This document shows positions 7,849 through 16,324 of a DNA stretch of 33,124 nt, piece by piece. Source of the DNA: a virus. The stretch is from IMG/VR virus record IMGVR_UViG_3300009365_003806, positions 1 through 33,124 of that record; one strand, written 5' to 3'. How positions within the stretch are numbered: position 1 is the stretch's first letter; each line of letters opens with the position of its first letter. The notes below the pieces were generated by a model. That model made no database searches and had not been told where the DNA came from. It worked only from the letters and a program-made list of their open reading frames with translations. The translations under genes were made by a program, and so were the position numbers.

Positions 7849-8687
7849 AGGGCCAGTTCGGGTCTAAGTCCTGTGAGAGTCGGAATTGGGAAGCTGTGAT
7901 CCGGCACCTCATCAACGAGCCAGCAGAGGAATACCATGCCCAGGCCGGACGTTTCCTCAGCAGCCACCGGCTAGCTGATTTCAGGCATGCGCCCTTGCTG
8001 TTCCGGAAGAAGGAGCTAGGGCAAGTGATGGACGTAGACCGTCCCGCCTACGAGATCGGCCGTGCAACCCATACCCTAGTTCTGGAGGGTCGCCAGGCAT
8101 ACTCGGAGCAGTACGCGGTTGGCGGCCCCGTCAATCCAAAGACCGGTAAGCTATACGGCTCTCGCACGAAGGCCTTCGAAGCCTGGGCAGAAGCGCAAGG
8201 AAAGTCGGTCCTTACGGATGAGCAGGCTGCACTCGTAGAGAATCTCAAGGCCGGCGTCGACGCCCATGATCGCGCCCCCGTCCTGCTAGAAGCTGGCGTC
8301 CCCGAAGGTGTCCTGCGCGTGGAGTATTGCGGCGTGGATTGCCAGGCCCGGTTCGACTTCATCAATCCTGAGTATGGCCTTGTCGACCTCAAGACCTGCG
8401 ACAACCTGGACTACTTGGAATCCGACGCCCGTAAGTTCGGCTACGTCTACCAGCTAGCCTTCTATCGCGCCGTGGTTGAGGCTGCCACGGACATGAAACT
8501 CCCTGTCTTCATAGTTGCTGTGGAAAAGCGAGAGCCCTTTCGCTGCGGCGTCTGGGAGGTCGGGAGGGATGTCCTTGGGATTGCTCAGCGCGAGAACGAA
8601 GGAGCCATCGCAAGGCTCAAGGACTGCCGGAAACGTGATGTGTGGCCCACCGGCTATGAGGGGCTTCGCACCCTCGACTGGATCTGA
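7845..8687 (+). CDS. PD-(D/E)XK exonuclease (RecE/DUF3799-like)
   Basis: Nuclease of 280 aa resembling the C-terminal domain of RecE (exonuclease VIII), which resects double-stranded DNA ends for strand annealing. The catalytic pattern is present: IGRATHTLVLEG (His76, Glu81), QARFDFINPEYGLVDLKT (Asp171, Asp181 and Lys183) and the helix YVYQLAFYRAVVE (Gln203). An N-terminal motif (EEYHAQAGRFLSSH) matches the family start. The length equals the core domain, with none of the long N-terminal extension of E. coli RecE. Its partner in annealing is probably the ATPase encoded next. Confidence 0.9.
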   Translation: MKGQFGSKSCESRNWEAVIRHLINEPAEEYHAQAGRFLSSHRLADFRHAPLLFRKKELGQVMDVDRPAYEIGRATHTLVLEGRQAYSEQYAVGGPVNPKTGKLYGSRTKAFEAWAEAQGKSVLTDEQAALVENLKAGVDAHDRAPVLLEAGVPEGVLRVEYCGVDCQARFDFINPEYGLVDLKTCDNLDYLESDARKFGYVYQLAFYRAVVEAATDMKLPVFIVAVEKREPFRCGVWEVGRDVLGIAQRENEGAIARLKDCRKRDVWPTGYEGLRTLDWI

Positions 8688-8743
8688 TGCCTGTTGCAGT
8701 TGCCGGGCAAGTGACGGTCTGACTCATGCAGGGAGTATGAAAC

Positions 8744-9523
8744 ATGGACCTACTGAAGCAGGTGATGAGCGGACGAAGTCCCGCCCCGCGTCGCTTGATG
8801 CTCTACGGGACTCACGGCATCGGGAAGTCAACCTTCGCGGCGATGGCCCCCGAGCCGATCTTCATCCAGACCGAGGACGGCCTGGGTGAGATCGACTGTG
8901 CCAAGTTCCCCCTCGCCACCTCCTTTGATGTGTCCATGCAGGCCCTCTCGGAGCTCTATTCCGGGAAGCATGCCTATCAGACGGTGGTGGTGGACACGCT
9001 CGATTGGCTTGAGCGATTGATCTGGGCTGAGGTCTGCCGCCAGCGTAACGTCGAGAGCATCGAGGACATCGGCTACGCCAAGGGCTACGTCTTCGCGCTG
9101 ACTCATTGGCGAGAGTTCCTCGAGGGACTAGCTGCCCTGCGTAGCGAGCGCGGTATGACCGTGATCCTCCTAGCCCACGCCCGCATCGAGCGTTTCGAGA
9201 ATCCCGAGACCGAATCCTACGACCGCTATGTGCCCCGTCTTCACCGGCTCGCCTCTCAGGTGATCCAGGAGTGGTGCGACGAAGTGCTCTTCGCCGCGTT
9301 CCAGGTCTTCACGAAGCAGACAGACGAGGGCTTCAGTCGCAAACGGACGCAGGGCATTGGTACGGGGGCGCGCATCGTTCGTACAGTCGAACGCCCATCC
9401 CACATGGCCAAGAACCGGTTAGGCCTCCCCGACGAGCTGCCGTTGGATTGGGCTGCCTACGCCCAGTACTTCCAGGCCCAGATAGAGAACAAATCACCTT
9501 CTACCAAGAAACAAGGAGCGTAG
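8744..9523 (+). CDS. phage P-loop ATPase (AAA_24 / Sak4-like)
   Basis: RecA-fold ATPase of 259 aa of the phage nucleotide-binding protein type (PF13479). Walker A is YGTHGIGKSTF (Gly22-Ser29) and Walker B is TVVVDTLDW (Asp84). Later motifs are VILLAHARIE and a lysine/arginine-rich end. Members of this group include Sak4, a single-strand annealing protein that works with a single-stranded DNA binding protein. The surrounding exonuclease, DUF669 and RusA genes fit that role in recombination-dependent replication. AGGGAG precedes the ATG by 8 bases. Annealing activity is inferred. Confidence 0.9.
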   Translation: MDLLKQVMSGRSPAPRRLMLYGTHGIGKSTFAAMAPEPIFIQTEDGLGEIDCAKFPLATSFDVSMQALSELYSGKHAYQTVVVDTLDWLERLIWAEVCRQRNVESIEDIGYAKGYVFALTHWREFLEGLAALRSERGMTVILLAHARIERFENPETESYDRYVPRLHRLASQVIQEWCDEVLFAAFQVFTKQTDEGFSRKRTQGIGTGARIVRTVERPSHMAKNRLGLPDELPLDWAAYAQYFQAQIENKSPSTKKQGA

Positions 9524-9528
9524 CAGCT

Positions 9529-9984
9529 ATGGCAAACCTGTCAGGCTTTGATGCCAATACCGTGGACCCGGCTGGGGACTTCGAGCCTCTACCCGCTGGC
9601 AAGTACTTAGGCCTCATCACCGACTCGGAGATGAAGCCGACTAAGAGCGGCACGGGTCAGTACCTTCAGATCACCTTCCAGGTGATCGATGGACCTTTCC
9701 AGGGGCGCCTGCTCTGGTCGCGGCTGAACCTGCACAATCCCAGCCAGCTTGCCGTGCAGATTGCCCAGAGCGAGCTCTCGGCCATCTGCCGGGCGGTGGG
9801 AGTCATGCAGCCCAAGGATTCGGTCGAGTTACACAACCTGCCGCTTCAGATCACGGTGAAGTGCAAGAAGCGGGAGGACACGGGGGACGTTGTCAACGAG
9901 ATCAAGGGCTACTCCAAGAAGCCGGCTACGGCCAGCGAGCCTCCGCAGGAGACGGGGAACACCCCTCCCTGGGCCAGACGATGA
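9529..9984 (+). CDS. DUF669 protein, probable single-stranded DNA binding protein
   Basis: Protein of 151 aa of the DUF669 family, found in phage recombination modules next to Sak4-like ATPases. Typical signs are the start MANLSGFDANTVDP, then FEPLPAGKYLGLITDSE, TGQYLQITFQVIDGPFQG and LLWSRLNLHNPS, followed by LSAICRAVG. The C-terminal tail is short and variable, ending TPPWARR. The likely role is to cover single-stranded DNA and load the annealing ATPase. The ATG at 9529 was chosen because the family begins there; an in-frame upstream extension lies inside the ATPase gene. It overlaps the RusA gene by 4 bp. Confidence 0.88.
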   Translation: MANLSGFDANTVDPAGDFEPLPAGKYLGLITDSEMKPTKSGTGQYLQITFQVIDGPFQGRLLWSRLNLHNPSQLAVQIAQSELSAICRAVGVMQPKDSVELHNLPLQITVKCKKREDTGDVVNEIKGYSKKPATASEPPQETGNTPPWARR

Positions 9985-10334
9985 CGGTCATCACGCTTCC
10001 CTACCCGCCTTCGGTTAACCACTACTACCGGCGGGTCGGTCCCCGGACGCTTATCAGTAGAGCTGGTCGGCGATACCGTGAGCGTGTGGTGGCCGCATTG
10101 GCGGCCCTCAAGGTGCCGACCATGGATGGCCGGTTGCATCTAGAGATCGAGTTCTACCCGCCTGACCGTCGGCGCCGCGACATCGACAACGTGCAGAAAG
10201 CGCTCTTGGATGCGCTGCAGCACGGAGGGCTCTACGAGGATGATAGCCAGGTCGTCGAGCTCAGAGCACGCAAGTGTGATCCACTACCCAATGGCGCAGT
10301 CTTCGTCTACGTGGAGGCCGCGTCCGGTGATTGA
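9981..10334 (+). CDS. rusA: RusA-like Holliday junction resolvase
   Basis: Endonuclease of 117 aa that cuts Holliday junctions made during replication and recombination. The family start LPYPPSVNHYYRR is followed by RAGRRYRERV. The acidic metal site is complete: RRRRDIDNVQKALLDAL gives Asp67 and Asp69, and LYEDDSQV gives Asp87/Asp88. The length matches E. coli RusA (120 aa). The ATG overlaps the DUF669 stop, and the helicase gene starts before this gene stops, so all three are translationally coupled. Confidence 0.95.
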   Translation: MTVITLPYPPSVNHYYRRVGPRTLISRAGRRYRERVVAALAALKVPTMDGRLHLEIEFYPPDRRRRDIDNVQKALLDALQHGGLYEDDSQVVELRARKCDPLPNGAVFVYVEAASGD

Positions 10335-12024
10335 GCTCCGTCCCTACCAGCGGGAAGCCGTTGATGCCATCTATGGGCACCTACGGTCTCGTGATGACAA
10401 TCCCTGCGTGGTGATTCCAACTGGTGGGGGGAAGACACCGGTGATGGCCACATTATGCCGTGACGCGGTCCAGCGGTGGCAGGGCAGGGTGCTCATCCTC
10501 GCTCACGTGAAAGAGCTGCTGGAACAGGCAGTGGAGAAGGTCCACCAAGTAGATCCGGATCTCTGGCATCAGACGGGGATCTACTCAGCTGGTCTGCGGA
10601 GTCGAGACACCGACAAGCCGATCATCATCGCGGGGATTCAGTCGGTCTACAGGCGAGCCTGCGAACTCGATGCCTTCGACCTAGTCATCATCGACGAGGC
10701 CCACATGATCCCGCCCGAAGGTGACGGGCGCTACCGGACCTATCTGGCCGATGCGGTGAAGGTCAATCCGAACCTGCGCGTGATCGGCTTGACGGCTACC
10801 CCCTTCCGGATGAAGAGCGGTCTGCTCTGCTCGCCCGAGGGCGTCCTAAACCACGTTTGCTACGAGATTGGGGTGCGTGAGCTGATCGTCCAGGGCTTCC
10901 TTTGTCCGCTGGTTACGAAGAGCGGCGCTGAGCCGCTAGACACCTCGGGCCTGCACGTTCGGGCTGGGGAGTTTGTTGCCGGTGAGGTCGAAGCTCTCAT
11001 GGACACCGAGGAACGAATCCAAGCAGCCTGTCAGGAGATCGTCGAGCAGGCCGAAGGCCGCCAATCGGTATTGATCTTCACCAGCGGCGTGCAACACGGG
11101 GAGCATGTGGCTGCGGCCTTGCGAGCGGAGGCAGGCGCAGAGGTCGGAGCCGTCTTTGGCGAAACCCAGACTTCCGAGCGTAACGATGTTCTCGACCGGT
11201 TCAAGGCTGAGCAGCTCAAGTACTTGGTCAACGTCAATGTGCTGACCACCGGCTTCGATGCCCCAAACATCGACTGCATCGCCATGCTCCGGCCGACCCT
11301 CTCACCGGGGCTCTACTACCAGATGGTCGGACGGGGTTTCAGGCCCAACCCTGGCAAGGACGACTGCCTCGTCCTCGACTTCGGCGGCAATGTCCTGCGC
11401 CATGGACCCGTTGATGCGATCAGGATCGACGAAAAGGAGCGCAGCCGGGCAGGAGAAGCCCCGGCCAAGCAGTGTCCCGAGTGCAGAAGTCTCGTAGCAA
11501 CGGGCTACGCCCTCTGTCCTGACTGCGGGTTTTCTTTCCCTCCTCCGGAGCGGGAGGCCCATGACCCTACAGCTTCCACGGCCGGGATCCTGAGCGACCA
11601 GGTCGAGATCGAGGAGTATCAGGTTCAGTCGGTCTTCTACTCAGTGCACCACAAGCGAGGCGCATCTGATGATGCCCCCAAAACACTTCGAGTCGAATAC
11701 CAGGTAGGCCTCGGGCAGGTGCAGTCCGAGTGGATCTGTTTTGAACACATGGGCTGGCCGCGGGCAAATGCTCGCTCTTGGTGGCGGCAGCGCTCAAAGG
11801 CCCTGGTTCCAGAGACGTCGAGTGAAGCTGAAGTCCTCGCCAGTACGGGTGCACTATGCGAAACACGCTCGATCATCGTGCGCACCGCGGTGGGGGACAA
11901 GTACCCCACGATCATCGGTTACGTGTTAGGGGAGAAGCCCTCGTGGCGCGAACCGGGGGAAGACGACGATGATGATTCCACGTCTGTCATCCCTGCATTT
12001 GATGACGAGGATCTACCGTTTTGA
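10327..12024 (+). CDS. SF2 DEAD/DEAH helicase with zinc finger
   Basis: Helicase of 565 aa that probably unwinds DNA in replication or recombination. Seen in order: Q-like start ELRPYQREAVDAI, Walker A PTGGGKTPVM (31-40), DEAH box LVIIDEAHMIPP (Asp122-His125), motif III LTATPFRM (155-162), motif V-like NVLTTGFDAPNID, and motif VI MVGRGFRPNPGK (about 337). A four-cysteine finger (CPEC and CPDC) follows at about 382-400. The acidic C-terminus ends DDDDDSTSV and DDEDLPF, a tail reminiscent of single-stranded DNA binding proteins. The GTG at 10327 is chosen because it starts one residue before the conserved motif and overlaps RusA; a much longer frame begins upstream but lies within RusA. Confidence 0.93.
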   Translation: MIELRPYQREAVDAIYGHLRSRDDNPCVVIPTGGGKTPVMATLCRDAVQRWQGRVLILAHVKELLEQAVEKVHQVDPDLWHQTGIYSAGLRSRDTDKPIIIAGIQSVYRRACELDAFDLVIIDEAHMIPPEGDGRYRTYLADAVKVNPNLRVIGLTATPFRMKSGLLCSPEGVLNHVCYEIGVRELIVQGFLCPLVTKSGAEPLDTSGLHVRAGEFVAGEVEALMDTEERIQAACQEIVEQAEGRQSVLIFTSGVQHGEHVAAALRAEAGAEVGAVFGETQTSERNDVLDRFKAEQLKYLVNVNVLTTGFDAPNIDCIAMLRPTLSPGLYYQMVGRGFRPNPGKDDCLVLDFGGNVLRHGPVDAIRIDEKERSRAGEAPAKQCPECRSLVATGYALCPDCGFSFPPPEREAHDPTASTAGILSDQVEIEEYQVQSVFYSVHHKRGASDDAPKTLRVEYQVGLGQVQSEWICFEHMGWPRANARSWWRQRSKALVPETSSEAEVLASTGALCETRSIIVRTAVGDKYPTIIGYVLGEKPSWREPGEDDDDDSTSVIPAFDDEDLPF

Positions 12025-12468
12025 GTGCGGCTTGGATTGCCTTGCCTGTGCTTCGCGGACGCTGCTACGCGTGGCCTCATCAATGGCGACGACCTTTGGC
12101 TCTATCTGAAACTCCTTGGCGAATTTGCCCATCCAGGACTTCCCCAGAAAGTGCAGAGCCTCGGGATCGGACACTAAGACGATCTTGCGGCATTTGGTGC
12201 CGAGTAGCCTTTCGACAAGCAGCAGCTTGCACATGTCTGCCATCACTTTTTTTCGATGGCCAGGCTTCGTCTTACCCTGGTGTGACCATGCTTCGACGCA
12301 GATGGGGATCTCACCGTCGAGAAAACCGTCCGGTTGGACCGGTAGATAATCTGGAGCTGGGCAGAAGGTCACGCCAAGTTCCGCCTCGAGTGCGGCGAGC
12401 ATTAGAGGCTCGGCAGCACGTTGCTCACTGCTATCGCTGGCGTGCTTCTTAGGTGGAGGTGGATTCAT
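12013..12468 (-). CDS. restriction-endonuclease-like small protein, antisense to its neighbours
   Basis: Protein of 151 aa encoded against the direction of the surrounding operon. A PD-(D/E)XK-like pattern can be read: VQPDGFLDGEIPICVEAWSH (Asp and Glu separated by one strand), QGKTKPGHRKKVMADMCKLL, then KIVLVSDPEALHFLGKSW and VVAID. Related uncharacterised proteins with a VE-x-x-x-H-x-G-x-x-x-G-x-x-x-KV motif are, to my knowledge, common in bacteria. Its end overlaps the helicase gene by 12 bp and its start lies 1 bp from the primase start on the other strand. It is probably a real accessory gene. Activity is unproven. Confidence 0.68.
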   Translation of the reverse strand: MNPPPPKKHASDSSEQRAAEPLMLAALEAELGVTFCPAPDYLPVQPDGFLDGEIPICVEAWSHQGKTKPGHRKKVMADMCKLLLVERLLGTKCRKIVLVSDPEALHFLGKSWMGKFAKEFQIEPKVVAIDEATRSSVREAQARQSKPHSKR

Positions 12469-12469
12469 C

Positions 12470-14608
12470 GTGGGTGACAGCCTACTCGAACTGAATGCTC
12501 TTGGGAAGGCTGCGTTGCGATATGCCGAGCTCGGCTACCCAGTATTCCCTTGTCGGCCTGGGGAGAAACGACCCCTCACACGTCACGGCTTCAAGGACGC
12601 GACCACGAACCCGACCGAGATCGAATCATGGTGGACCCAGAATCCCAGCGCCAATATCGGCCTGGCTACGGCTGGGCTTCTGGTGATCGACATCGATGGC
12701 GCAGACAATCCGTGGCCGGATGATCCCGCCCTTGCCGCCGACATGACGCAGTGCCCGGTGGCCCGCACACCTCGAGGAGGGCGGCATTGCCTATTCCGGC
12801 AGCTGGAGGGCAGGATCTGGGCTAGCACAGCCGGGAAGCTCGCCCCCAGCGTCGACACCCGTGCAGACGGGGGTTACATCGTGGCCCCGCCTTCAGTGGT
12901 CGGCGAGGTCGCCTACCACTGGGAGCGAAACCTGGATGTTACAGGGGATGGCTTACCTGAACCCCCGCCTTGGTTGGTAGAGCTCCTCGACGGTTCCGGT
13001 GAGCTCCGCCTGCAGAGTGGCCAGTCTCGGCCGAGCCCGCCCGCTGGGCGGGCCACAGGGGGGCTAGGAGGCCCCGAAGTGGCCGATCCGGGATCGAGTG
13101 CTCCCCTGATACCAGCAGGCCAGCGCAACGCCATGATGGCCCGCTATGCGGGGGCGATGCGGCGAGTCGGTATGACCCGGGAGGAGATCCTAGCTGGCCT
13201 GGAGCGTGCAAACCGAGACCGCTGCCAGCCGATACTCCCTGCGGCCGAGGTGGCCCGGGTGGCTGCCAGCATCGCCCGATACGAGCCGGTGGAGACTGGG
13301 CTCGAGGGCCGTGTGGCCTGTCCTGCGACCGAGGAACCGTCGCCCATGCCTATCGATCCTGGACCGATCCCGGCCGAGCTGCTTCGGGTGCCGGGTTTTA
13401 TCTCAGAGGTCATGGACCATTGCCTGGCCACGGCGCCGTATCCGAACGAGGTCATGGCGTTCGCTGGGGCCCTGGCCCTTCAAGCAGTCCTGGCCGGGCG
13501 GAAGGTACGAGATCCGGCCGACAATCGCACGAACCTCTACCTGCTTGGTCTGGCTCATTCGTCGGCCGGTAAAGATCACCCGCGGAAGCTCAACCAGGAG
13601 ATTCTCCACACAGTGGGTCTCGCAGACCAAATCGGTGGCCGTTTCGCCTCGGGAGAGGGTATCCAGGACGCGCTCCACTCCGAGCCTTGTATGCTCTTCC
13701 AGACCGACGAGATCGATGGCATGCTGCAGTCGATCAACAAGGCCCGCGACGCTCGGCACGAGAACATCATGGGCTCGTTGCTGATGTTGTACTCGGCGGC
13801 GAACTCCATCTTCCCTATGCGCAGGAAGGCGGGGCAAGGCTCTGGGGGAGCCATCGATCAACCCTGCCTTGTGCTCTTCGGCACAGCGATCCCGAACCAC
13901 TACTACGAAGCTCTCTCCGAGCGAATGCTGACCAATGGCTTCTTCGCTCGGATGATCGTCCTAGAGGCTGGCAGGCGGCCACCGGGGCAGGAGCCGAAGG
14001 TAAAGGCCCTCCCTCCGCGGTTGATCGAGACCGCGATTTGGTGGGCGGACTTCAAGCCGGGGGCGGGGAACCTCCAGATCTGGCATCCAGAGCCAAAGGT
14101 CGTACAGGTGACCCGGGAGGGGGCCTCAATACTTAAAGAGGTCCGCCTAGAAGCAGAATCGGAATACTCCGAAACCGAAGGCGATGACGACGCTGCAGGC
14201 ACTGCAGTCTGGGGCAGGGTACCTGAGCACGTCCGCAAGCTGGCTCTCCTCTACGCCATCAGCGAAAGCCATGAGGATCCAGTCATCGGGGAGGAAGCAA
14301 CGACCTGGGCCCGGCGGTTTGTCTTACACCAGGTCCGCCGGATGTTGGCAATGATGCAGTCCCATGTCGCAGCTAATCCCTTCCATGCCGACTGCCTCAA
14401 GGTGCTAGGGAAGCTCCGTGCTGCACCAGGCTGCGAGCTACCTCACAGCGTCCTACTCAAACGGATGAAGCTAGACGCGAAGGCCTTCGCTGCGGTCATC
14501 GAAACGCTTGAGCAGCGTGGCGACATCCAGCTCCGCACCGAGCAGACCGATGGTCGACCTCGCGACCTATACTCCCTGGCCAGTGCACCTGCTGATCACC
14601 AGAGGTGA
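12470..14608 (+). CDS. bifunctional primase-polymerase / DUF3987 helicase-like protein
   Basis: Replication protein of 712 aa. The N-terminal prim-pol domain (about residues 8-165) shows GYPVFPCRPGEKRPL, the metal site VIDIDG (Asp74, Asp76), and TPRGGRH (His106), so it can make primers. The C-terminal DUF3987 domain (about 300-690) has a P-loop-like AHSSAGKDHPRKL, LFQTDEIDGMLQSI (Walker B-like), and FGTAIPNHYYEALSERML. Such fusions act as replication initiators in phages and plasmids. The GTG start follows GGAGGT by 9 bases. A tract of repeated GGGGTGAA sites begins 32 bp after the stop and may be its binding region. It is the last plus-strand gene of the module. Confidence 0.93.
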   Translation: MGDSLLELNALGKAALRYAELGYPVFPCRPGEKRPLTRHGFKDATTNPTEIESWWTQNPSANIGLATAGLLVIDIDGADNPWPDDPALAADMTQCPVARTPRGGRHCLFRQLEGRIWASTAGKLAPSVDTRADGGYIVAPPSVVGEVAYHWERNLDVTGDGLPEPPPWLVELLDGSGELRLQSGQSRPSPPAGRATGGLGGPEVADPGSSAPLIPAGQRNAMMARYAGAMRRVGMTREEILAGLERANRDRCQPILPAAEVARVAASIARYEPVETGLEGRVACPATEEPSPMPIDPGPIPAELLRVPGFISEVMDHCLATAPYPNEVMAFAGALALQAVLAGRKVRDPADNRTNLYLLGLAHSSAGKDHPRKLNQEILHTVGLADQIGGRFASGEGIQDALHSEPCMLFQTDEIDGMLQSINKARDARHENIMGSLLMLYSAANSIFPMRRKAGQGSGGAIDQPCLVLFGTAIPNHYYEALSERMLTNGFFARMIVLEAGRRPPGQEPKVKALPPRLIETAIWWADFKPGAGNLQIWHPEPKVVQVTREGASILKEVRLEAESEYSETEGDDDAAGTAVWGRVPEHVRKLALLYAISESHEDPVIGEEATTWARRFVLHQVRRMLAMMQSHVAANPFHADCLKVLGKLRAAPGCELPHSVLLKRMKLDAKAFAAVIETLEQRGDIQLRTEQTDGRPRDLYSLASAPADHQR

Positions 14609-14639
14609 AGTAAGGGGCACTGATTGAGGGCTCTCCTCC

Positions 14640-14901
14640 GGGGTGAAAGAAGCAGCGCTGCAATATTCGTAATGTACTCCGAATCTTAGGGATGGCACTT
14701 CTTTCCATCTTTCACCCCCTCGCGTGTGGAATTGGTCATGGGGGTGAAGAAAGGCGAAGCCAGAAATCTGTAAGCAAGTAGATAGTAGTTAGATATCTCT
14801 CTCTTCCCTTACTTCTCTCCTTCACCCCATCTCGCAATCCCCTGCTCCGTTCCCCCTCATATGTGTGGGCATGCGCGAGGGGGGTGAAAGAAGAAAGAAG
14901 G
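14640..14901. repeat. five alternating GGGGTGAA sites, candidate origin
   Basis: This non-coding tract of about 300 bp holds five copies of a GGGGTGAA(A)GAA motif in alternating direction: plus 14640-14652, minus 14709-14719, plus 14740-14754, minus 14820-14828, plus 14879-14901. A degenerate AGGTGAAG overlaps the primase stop at 14601. An AT-richer stretch (14765-14800) lies between the third and fourth sites. Directed repeats plus an easily melted tract beside a primase-helicase gene is the usual plan of an origin of the iteron type. The alternating orientation could also form hairpins or serve as a terminator or operator. No gene is seen here. Confidence 0.5.
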
Positions 14902-14907
14902 ATTGGG

Positions 14908-15498
14908 CTACCAAAGAGGGGGCAAGCGCTCGAAACTCGAGTCGATGTACATGCCAGAGAACGCAGCTAGATTCTGAATCGCCTCGTCGTAGGTCTCCAT
15001 TGAGAAGCCACCAATATCTCCCCCTGTCACATCCCTAAATGCGCTGTGCCTACTCATCCCTGTTAACCCGCAAGCAAACCAAGGCAAGACGAGTTCGCTA
15101 GCTGTCACGTAGTAGACGAAAGACAGCTCGACCTCAGCGACTTCTCCGTTGTCTCCGTTCTGTGCATCTTCGATCATCTGCTGGAACAGGCTGAATTCCA
15201 GTTTCGCGCAGGTGGGGCCAGCTGACTCAAGTATCTCTGCCAGCCTTGGGTTGACTGTCTCGATCATGATCTTGTTGCGAACAGCAGCTACATGATCCAA
15301 GGCATCTTTGAACGATGAGAACTTCTTCTCACCTGCGAAGAAATCGCGGCAGTGAAGGTCCCATGTGAATTGGGTACCATATAGCTCATAGAATAAGTTC
15401 TGAATGACTTTACTCGGATACTCTCCCCTCGAATACCTGCTCCGCCACTCATGCAGTTGGGCAGTTCTCCTTGAAATGGTACCTTCAACATCCCACAT
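14908..15498 (-). CDS. hypothetical protein
   Basis: Soluble protein of 196 aa with no recognised family. Helical segments alternate with conserved-looking aromatic residues (HEWRSRYSRGEYP, YELYGTQFTWDLHCRDFF, AELVLP-type strand SELVLPWFACGL). No catalytic motif or membrane segment is evident. GGAG lies 7 bases before the ATG. It follows the 165-aa gene by 72 bp in the same direction and probably shares its promoter. Genes placed directly after the terminase in a phage would encode the portal; this one does not resemble a portal. Confidence 0.68.
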   Translation of the reverse strand: MWDVEGTISRRTAQLHEWRSRYSRGEYPSKVIQNLFYELYGTQFTWDLHCRDFFAGEKKFSSFKDALDHVAAVRNKIMIETVNPRLAEILESAGPTCAKLEFSLFQQMIEDAQNGDNGEVAEVELSFVYYVTASELVLPWFACGLTGMSRHSAFRDVTGGDIGGFSMETYDEAIQNLAAFSGMYIDSSFERLPPLW

Positions 15499-15570
15499 AG
15501 ATTCGCTCCAGGGTTATGGCATTCTCCACTCGTGGCCTGATTGAGTGAAACTAGGCATCTTCTCGCTGGG

Positions 15571-16068
15571 CTAGTCCCTTTGTAGACCTTCGATCATCAT
15601 CCACCAAAATGCACGGAAGCGCCTGTCTCCCATGAAGTAGGCGTTTCGAGGGAACACTCGAGCTCTTACCTGTCGAGATAGTCTCTCGGCGAAATCATCA
15701 TCCTCAAGATTGACTCGTGGGCTTACGATGTAATCCCCTTCGTCGATCTCGATCGCTATCTCACACAGGTATGCTTCTCGGGGAGAGTCGATGATATCTG
15801 AAAACTCGACGCCAAGCATTTCCGCGAAGTGCAGGTGAGGAGTGGTGCTAGAATCGAAGGGAGGTCCATGTCCGCATGTGGGATCTAGCTTCCGTGTGTC
15901 ATGCATTCTGAACCCGTCCGCTCGCTTGTTCTCGCGATAAAGGTTGAGTCCCAGCTGATCCTCGAAGGAGCTAACGAGATCTTCTAGGCTCCTCCTCAGT
16001 ACAACGCTGAATGGCTCAGGCCGAACGAATGGTGGCGGCTGCCTCAGCAAGTCACGCAAGTCTCCCAT
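15571..16068 (-). CDS. hypothetical protein
   Basis: Protein of 165 aa beginning MGDLRDLLRQPPPFV. It appears as a compact alpha/beta protein with an acidic segment (IAIEIDEGDYIVSP, LEDDDFAERL) and a C-terminus FRAFWWMMIEGLQRD. No family is recognised. The ATG at 16068 follows GGGAGGA closely and is preferred to a TTG at 16083. A promoter-like sequence with a central palindrome lies 70 bp upstream. It forms a likely two-gene unit with the 196-aa gene, separate from the terminase operon. A toxin-antitoxin or other two-part system is possible but nothing in the sequence proves it. Confidence 0.68.
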   Translation of the reverse strand: MGDLRDLLRQPPPFVRPEPFSVVLRRSLEDLVSSFEDQLGLNLYRENKRADGFRMHDTRKLDPTCGHGPPFDSSTTPHLHFAEMLGVEFSDIIDSPREAYLCEIAIEIDEGDYIVSPRVNLEDDDFAERLSRQVRARVFPRNAYFMGDRRFRAFWWMMIEGLQRD

Positions 16069-16134
16069 GGTTCCTCCCGTCAATCAGAGGTTGGATCGAA
16101 CCTCGTCTGCTAATCGACATCATAACAAAAACAG

Positions 16135-16163
16135 ATGCTATCATGCGCGCATGTACAAGACAA
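16135..16163 (-). promoter_or_regulatory. promoter-like sequence with palindrome in the spacer
   Basis: On the minus strand, TTGTCT (16163-16158) and TAGCAT (16140-16135) are separated by 17 bases. The perfect 12-bp palindrome CATGCGCGCATG (16142-16153) lies in this spacer, where a repressor would block RNA polymerase. A small hairpin (GAGGTT/AACCTC, 16088-16105) follows in the leader of the 165-aa gene. The promoter match is moderate. Confidence 0.35.
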
Positions 16164-16324
16164 GTGAGTCTGTAATGGCGCTGCGCAGGGGCCCAGTCGT
16201 AGGAGTATGTGAGCAGTTGGGATCCAGGGAGGAAGAGCGGAAAAAAGCGGGGCAGGTGGATACACTGCCTCAAAGCAAGTGCCCGTGACCACTGGCTTTT
16301 CAGGGCGGGTGTATACGGAATGCC

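Noticed and set aside
16088-16105. GAGGTT hairpin read as a tRNA fragment
   Set aside because: Loop size does not fit a T loop and no cloverleaf can be drawn; kept only as a leader hairpin.
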